Below the pieces are notes generated by a model that was not told the DNA's origin, did no database searches, and saw only the letters and a list, made by a program, of their open reading frames with translations. Made by a program: the position numbers and the translations under genes. This document shows, one piece after another, positions 60,824-64,000 of a DNA stretch of 64,000 nucleotides. The stretch lies in the NCBI GenBank assembly GCA_902792895.1, contig CADBBK010000001.1, positions 62,001-126,000 on the forward strand, in the 5' to 3' direction. How positions within the stretch are numbered: position 1 is the stretch's first letter; each line of letters opens with the position of its first letter. Source of the stretch: an uncultured Bacteroidales bacterium (GTDB lineage: Bacteria > Bacteroidota > Bacteroidia > Bacteroidales > Muribaculaceae).

Positions 60824-62626
60824 ATGATGAAGAGATTTATCCTTATCGTGTGCGGCTCGTTCGTTGGAGCCTTCCTCGCATTCCTTATTTTCTTGTTTGT
60901 GGGGATGATCATGAGTTTTGCCATCATGGGTTCGATGGGTTCCGGCAACAGTAAAAAGGCTGTGGCTGTGTCCAAGCACTCCATCTTGAAGCTCGACCTG
61001 GGTGCCAACATCAGCGAGCGCAGTGGCAATGACCCGATTGACATGATGTCGCTGATGCGTGGCGATGGTCTGCCCTCCAGCCTGGGTCTGAACACCATCT
61101 TATCGGCTATCGAGAACGCAGCCAATGATGATAAGGTGGACGGTATCTATATCGAGTGCAACGGCCTGAGCGCTTCACCTGCCACGATGAAGACGATTCG
61201 CCGTGCGCTGAAGGAGTTCAAGAAGAGCGGCAAGTGGATTGCTGCCTATGGCCATGAGGGCATCAACCAGACCGACTACTACGTGGCCAGTGTTGCCGAC
61301 AGCATCTACATCAACCCCGTGGGCGCCCTTGACCTGCACGGCATGGCCTCGGTAACGCCCTACATGAAGAAACTGTTTGACAAGGTGGGCCTCAAGATGC
61401 AGGTAGTGCGTGTGGGCTCGTTCAAGAGCGCTGTAGAGCCTTATATCCTCGATGACATGAGCGATGCCAACCGTCTGCAGCAAGAACACTACCTGGGTAC
61501 CATCTGGCACGAAATCCTCGACAGCATCGCTGCCGACCGCAAGTTGCAGGCCGCATCACTGAACTCGCTGTGTGACAGCGTCATCCTCACGTTCCAGCCC
61601 ACCCAACTCATCCAGAACAAGCTGGTGGACAAGCTGGTTTACCGCCAGGAGATGGAAGACATCCTGCGTGCGCGCACCGAGGTTGACAAGGCTGATGACC
61701 TGCACTTTGTGTCGCCCGACGACCTGGCCTCGGACCTTGAGGCAAGTGCCACGGGTGACCACATCGCAGTAGTGTATGCCGTGGGCGAGATTGACGGCAG
61801 CGCCAGCATGATGGGCCCCGCCGAGGAAGGCATCGACAGCGAGAAGCTGAGTGAGACCATCTATCAGCTCATGAATGACGACAATGTCAAGGGCATGGTG
61901 CTCAGGGTGAATTCCCCGGGTGGCAGCGCCTTCGGCAGCGAGCAGATCTGGAAGGCCATCATGGATTTCAAGGCCAAGGGCAAACCCGTAGCTGTGTCGA
62001 TGGGCGACCTTGCCGCATCGGGCGGTTACTATATCTCGTGCTGCGCCGACCGCATCTTTGCCGAGCGGACGACCATCACGGGCTCGATCGGCATCTTCGG
62101 CATGATTCCTGACGTCAGCGAGCTCGTCGAGAACAAGCTGGGTGTGCATATGGCCTCAGTTAAGACCAACGAGAACGGCGACATGGGCGCCATGGGCAAG
62201 AAGTTTACTCCTGCCCAGCTGGCAGCCATGCAGAACATGGTCAATCAGGGCTATGAACTGTTCACCAAGCGTTGTGCCGACGGTCGCCACGTTGCCCAAG
62301 ACTCCATCAAGAAGATTGCCGAGGGCCGCGTGTGGGACGGTATCACCGCCAAGCAGATTGGCCTGGTTGACGAGTTCGGTGGCATCCGTGAGGCCGTTGC
62401 CTGGGTTGCCAATAAGGCTAAATTGGGCAAGGATTACCAGACACAGAACTACCCCGCAATTGAGGATCCGTTCATGGCGATGCTCAATAAGTACATGACC
62501 ACCCGCTACGAGATGCGTCTGCAGGGTGAGATGGGCGTGCTGTATGACTGGCACAAGCAGTTGCAGCGCATCCTGGGCCGTGACCGCATCCTGTGCCTGA
62601 TGCCCGAACAGGAGTTTGTCTTCTGA
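60824..62626 (+). CDS. sppA: Signal peptide peptidase SppA, long form
   Basis: Membrane serine protease that degrades leftover signal peptides. The 600-residue protein has an N-terminal anchor (about 4-36) and two tandem ClpP-like halves. The catalytic pair is Lys201 in GSFKSAVEPY (first half) and Ser399 in AASGGYYISCC (second half), as in E. coli SppA. A second ATG follows the first. lpxK starts 65 nt downstream. Confidence 0.92.
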   Translation: MMKRFILIVCGSFVGAFLAFLIFLFVGMIMSFAIMGSMGSGNSKKAVAVSKHSILKLDLGANISERSGNDPIDMMSLMRGDGLPSSLGLNTILSAIENAANDDKVDGIYIECNGLSASPATMKTIRRALKEFKKSGKWIAAYGHEGINQTDYYVASVADSIYINPVGALDLHGMASVTPYMKKLFDKVGLKMQVVRVGSFKSAVEPYILDDMSDANRLQQEHYLGTIWHEILDSIAADRKLQAASLNSLCDSVILTFQPTQLIQNKLVDKLVYRQEMEDILRARTEVDKADDLHFVSPDDLASDLEASATGDHIAVVYAVGEIDGSASMMGPAEEGIDSEKLSETIYQLMNDDNVKGMVLRVNSPGGSAFGSEQIWKAIMDFKAKGKPVAVSMGDLAASGGYYISCCADRIFAERTTITGSIGIFGMIPDVSELVENKLGVHMASVKTNENGDMGAMGKKFTPAQLAAMQNMVNQGYELFTKRCADGRHVAQDSIKKIAEGRVWDGITAKQIGLVDEFGGIREAVAWVANKAKLGKDYQTQNYPAIEDPFMAMLNKYMTTRYEMRLQGEMGVLYDWHKQLQRILGRDRILCLMPEQEFVF

Positions 62627-62691
62627 TCAAATGAGTGTTGTGCCGCCGGTTTTCAGTTTTAGCGTAAATGCCTAGAATCTAGGGCCAAAAT

Positions 62692-63846
62692 ATGAGCTTT
62701 GACTTTTCCAAGATACTGAACAAAGATCAACGCAAGTCGATTATCGATGCGCTGCTGACGCCATTCTCATGGGGATATGGTGCCGGTGTGTGGTTGCGCA
62801 ACACCGCCTTCAACATCGGGTTGCTGCCCCAACAGGAGTTTGATGTGCCCGTGGTTTCGGTGGGCAACATCACCGTTGGCGGCACCGGCAAGACGCCCCA
62901 TGTTGAATACATTGTCGACGCGCTGTACCGCCGCTACCATGTGGCGGTGCTCAGCCGCGGCTACAAGCGCCAAACCAAGGGGTTTATCCTGGCTACCAAC
63001 AACACGACACCCCGCGACATCGGTGACGAGCCTTACCAGATCTACCGCAAGTACAACGGTCTGATCACCTTGGCCGTGTGCGAGAGCCGCCGCAAAGGTA
63101 TCCGCCAGCTGATGCGCATCGATCCCGACATCAACCTGATTCTGCTCGATGACGGTTTCCAGCACCGCTATGTGAAGCCCAAGGTCAACATCCTGCTGGT
63201 GGACTACAACCGCCTGCCCTACAACGACCACCTCATGCCGTTGGGCATGCTGCGCGAACCCATGTCCAGCATGACACGCAGCGACCTGGTGGTGGTGACC
63301 AAGTGCCCCACCGACATCACCGCGATGGACATCAGGATGGTGAAGAAGAACCTCAACCTGTTCACTTACCAGAAACTGTTCTTCAGCAACATCCGCTATG
63401 CCGACCCGGTGCCCATCTTCCCCGTCACGTCAACGCAGCAGCTCACGTCGCTGCACTGGCTGCACGAGGACGATGCCGTGCTGTGCATCACCGGCATTGC
63501 AACCCCGAGGCCGCTGGTGCGCTACCTGATGCAGTTCCCCGGTCTGGTCAGGATGATACACTACGACGACCACCACGAGTTCACGCGTCGGGACTTTACC
63601 GACATCTTCAGGGTGTTCAAGGAGTTGAAGGGCAAGCGCAAGTACATCATCACTACCGAGAAGGATGCTGTCCGCATCATGAACAACCCCTATTTCCCGC
63701 CCACCAAGCGCAGCTGCATCTACTACATCCCGATGAAGGTGGGATTCCTGGAGATGGAGGGTTCCAACTTCATCGACGAGCTCACCATGCTGATTGAAAA
63801 GGAGGACGATCAGCCCCTGTCGAGCAACGATTACACGCAAGAATAA
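62692..63846 (+). CDS. lpxK: Tetraacyldisaccharide 4'-kinase LpxK
   Basis: Adds the 4'-phosphate to the lipid A precursor at the inner membrane. The 384 residues carry the P-loop GNITVGGTGKTP (58-69) after the hydrophobic N-terminus, and LLDDGFQHRYVK near 150-161, the catalytic Asp/His motif. The length is normal. The purine nucleoside phosphorylase gene starts 28 nt later, an order also seen in Bacteroides. Confidence 0.94.
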   Translation: MSFDFSKILNKDQRKSIIDALLTPFSWGYGAGVWLRNTAFNIGLLPQQEFDVPVVSVGNITVGGTGKTPHVEYIVDALYRRYHVAVLSRGYKRQTKGFILATNNTTPRDIGDEPYQIYRKYNGLITLAVCESRRKGIRQLMRIDPDINLILLDDGFQHRYVKPKVNILLVDYNRLPYNDHLMPLGMLREPMSSMTRSDLVVVTKCPTDITAMDIRMVKKNLNLFTYQKLFFSNIRYADPVPIFPVTSTQQLTSLHWLHEDDAVLCITGIATPRPLVRYLMQFPGLVRMIHYDDHHEFTRRDFTDIFRVFKELKGKRKYIITTEKDAVRIMNNPYFPPTKRSCIYYIPMKVGFLEMEGSNFIDELTMLIEKEDDQPLSSNDYTQE

Positions 63847-63874
63847 ACCTTAATTATAAGAGAAAGGACTAGTT

Positions 63875-64000
63875 ATGTCAAAAGAAACCAACTTGCTGGA
63901 GATGATCCAAGAAACCAGCGAATTCATCAGGCAACGTGTCAACGGCAAGCTGCCGAAGACCGCCATCGTCCTGGGCACTGGCCTGGGCGCAGTCGTGGAC
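63875..64000 (+). CDS. Purine nucleoside phosphorylase (N-terminal part)
   Basis: The first 42 residues are in the window: MSKETNLLEMIQETSEFIRQ, then KTAIVLGTGLGAVVD. The VLGTGLG loop binds phosphate in trimeric PNP enzymes, which split purine nucleosides in salvage. The C-terminal part lies beyond the window edge. Probably cotranscribed with lpxK, 28 nt upstream. Confidence 0.85.
   Translation, partial: MSKETNLLEMIQETSEFIRQRVNGKLPKTAIVLGTGLGAVVD

Overview
The window reads as a Bacteroidales chromosome, most like Muribaculaceae or a Prevotella relative; this is inferred from content, not from any search. Pointers are: TAnnTTTG -7 promoter boxes (often with TTTG or TTG about 20 nt upstream) in front of many genes, few strong Shine-Dalgarno sites, a class III fructose-1,6-bisphosphatase, a FeoA-FeoB fusion, a serine-palmitoyltransferase-like enzyme, GH92 mannosidases, a type-IX-secretion-like C-terminal tail, a dockerin-like repeat protein and the sppA-lpxK-purine nucleoside phosphorylase gene order. 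Nearly all of the window is ordinary chromosome; the 42-51 kb stretch is the accessory-looking part.

Layout. 0-10 kb: end of a DnaQ-like exonuclease, dnaA, an MCE/MlaD lipid-transport protein, aroE, a ComEC-like channel, a large secreted transglutaminase-like protein and a HydE-type radical SAM enzyme. 10-21 kb: glycine-zipper OmpA lipoprotein, fbp, a DbpA-like helicase, a metallophosphoesterase, an AraC regulator, DUF486 and DUF2284 proteins, a HAD phosphatase and an S9 peptidase. 21-28.5 kb: two GH92 alpha-mannosidases around a dockerin/sulfatase-modifying-factor-fold protein, suggesting mannose-glycan use. 29-35 kb: an operon of exported flavodoxin, exported DUF362 protein and NADPH alcohol dehydrogenase, then a FadL-like porin and a Gly/Ser/aromatic-rich exported protein. 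35-42 kb: tRNA methyltransferase, FeoAB plus a small Cys-rich FeoB partner, radA, a TrmH methylase, an ADP-ribosylglycohydrolase and a small conserved protein.

42-51 kb: an array of about 32-bp-spaced motifs (possible transposon end), a translationally coupled pair of a membrane TPR/HTH regulator and a large secreted repeat protein, gene remnants with matching palindromes, an AT-rich YiiX-like hydrolase, an M28 peptidase, a MITE-like repeat, two copies of one terminator hairpin and tRNA-Gly(CCC). 51-64 kb: pRiA4b-ORF3-like protein, spt, an MBOAT/SGNH acyl-transfer pair, ligA, several small exported proteins, a CPBP protease and sppA-lpxK-pnp.

The most distinctive regulatory structure is at 17793-17832: a perfect inverted repeat in which each arm carries the -33 box of one promoter and the -7 box of the opposite promoter, so the two promoters face away from each other and fully overlap. 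I saw no CRISPR array, rRNA, intact insertion sequence or prophage.
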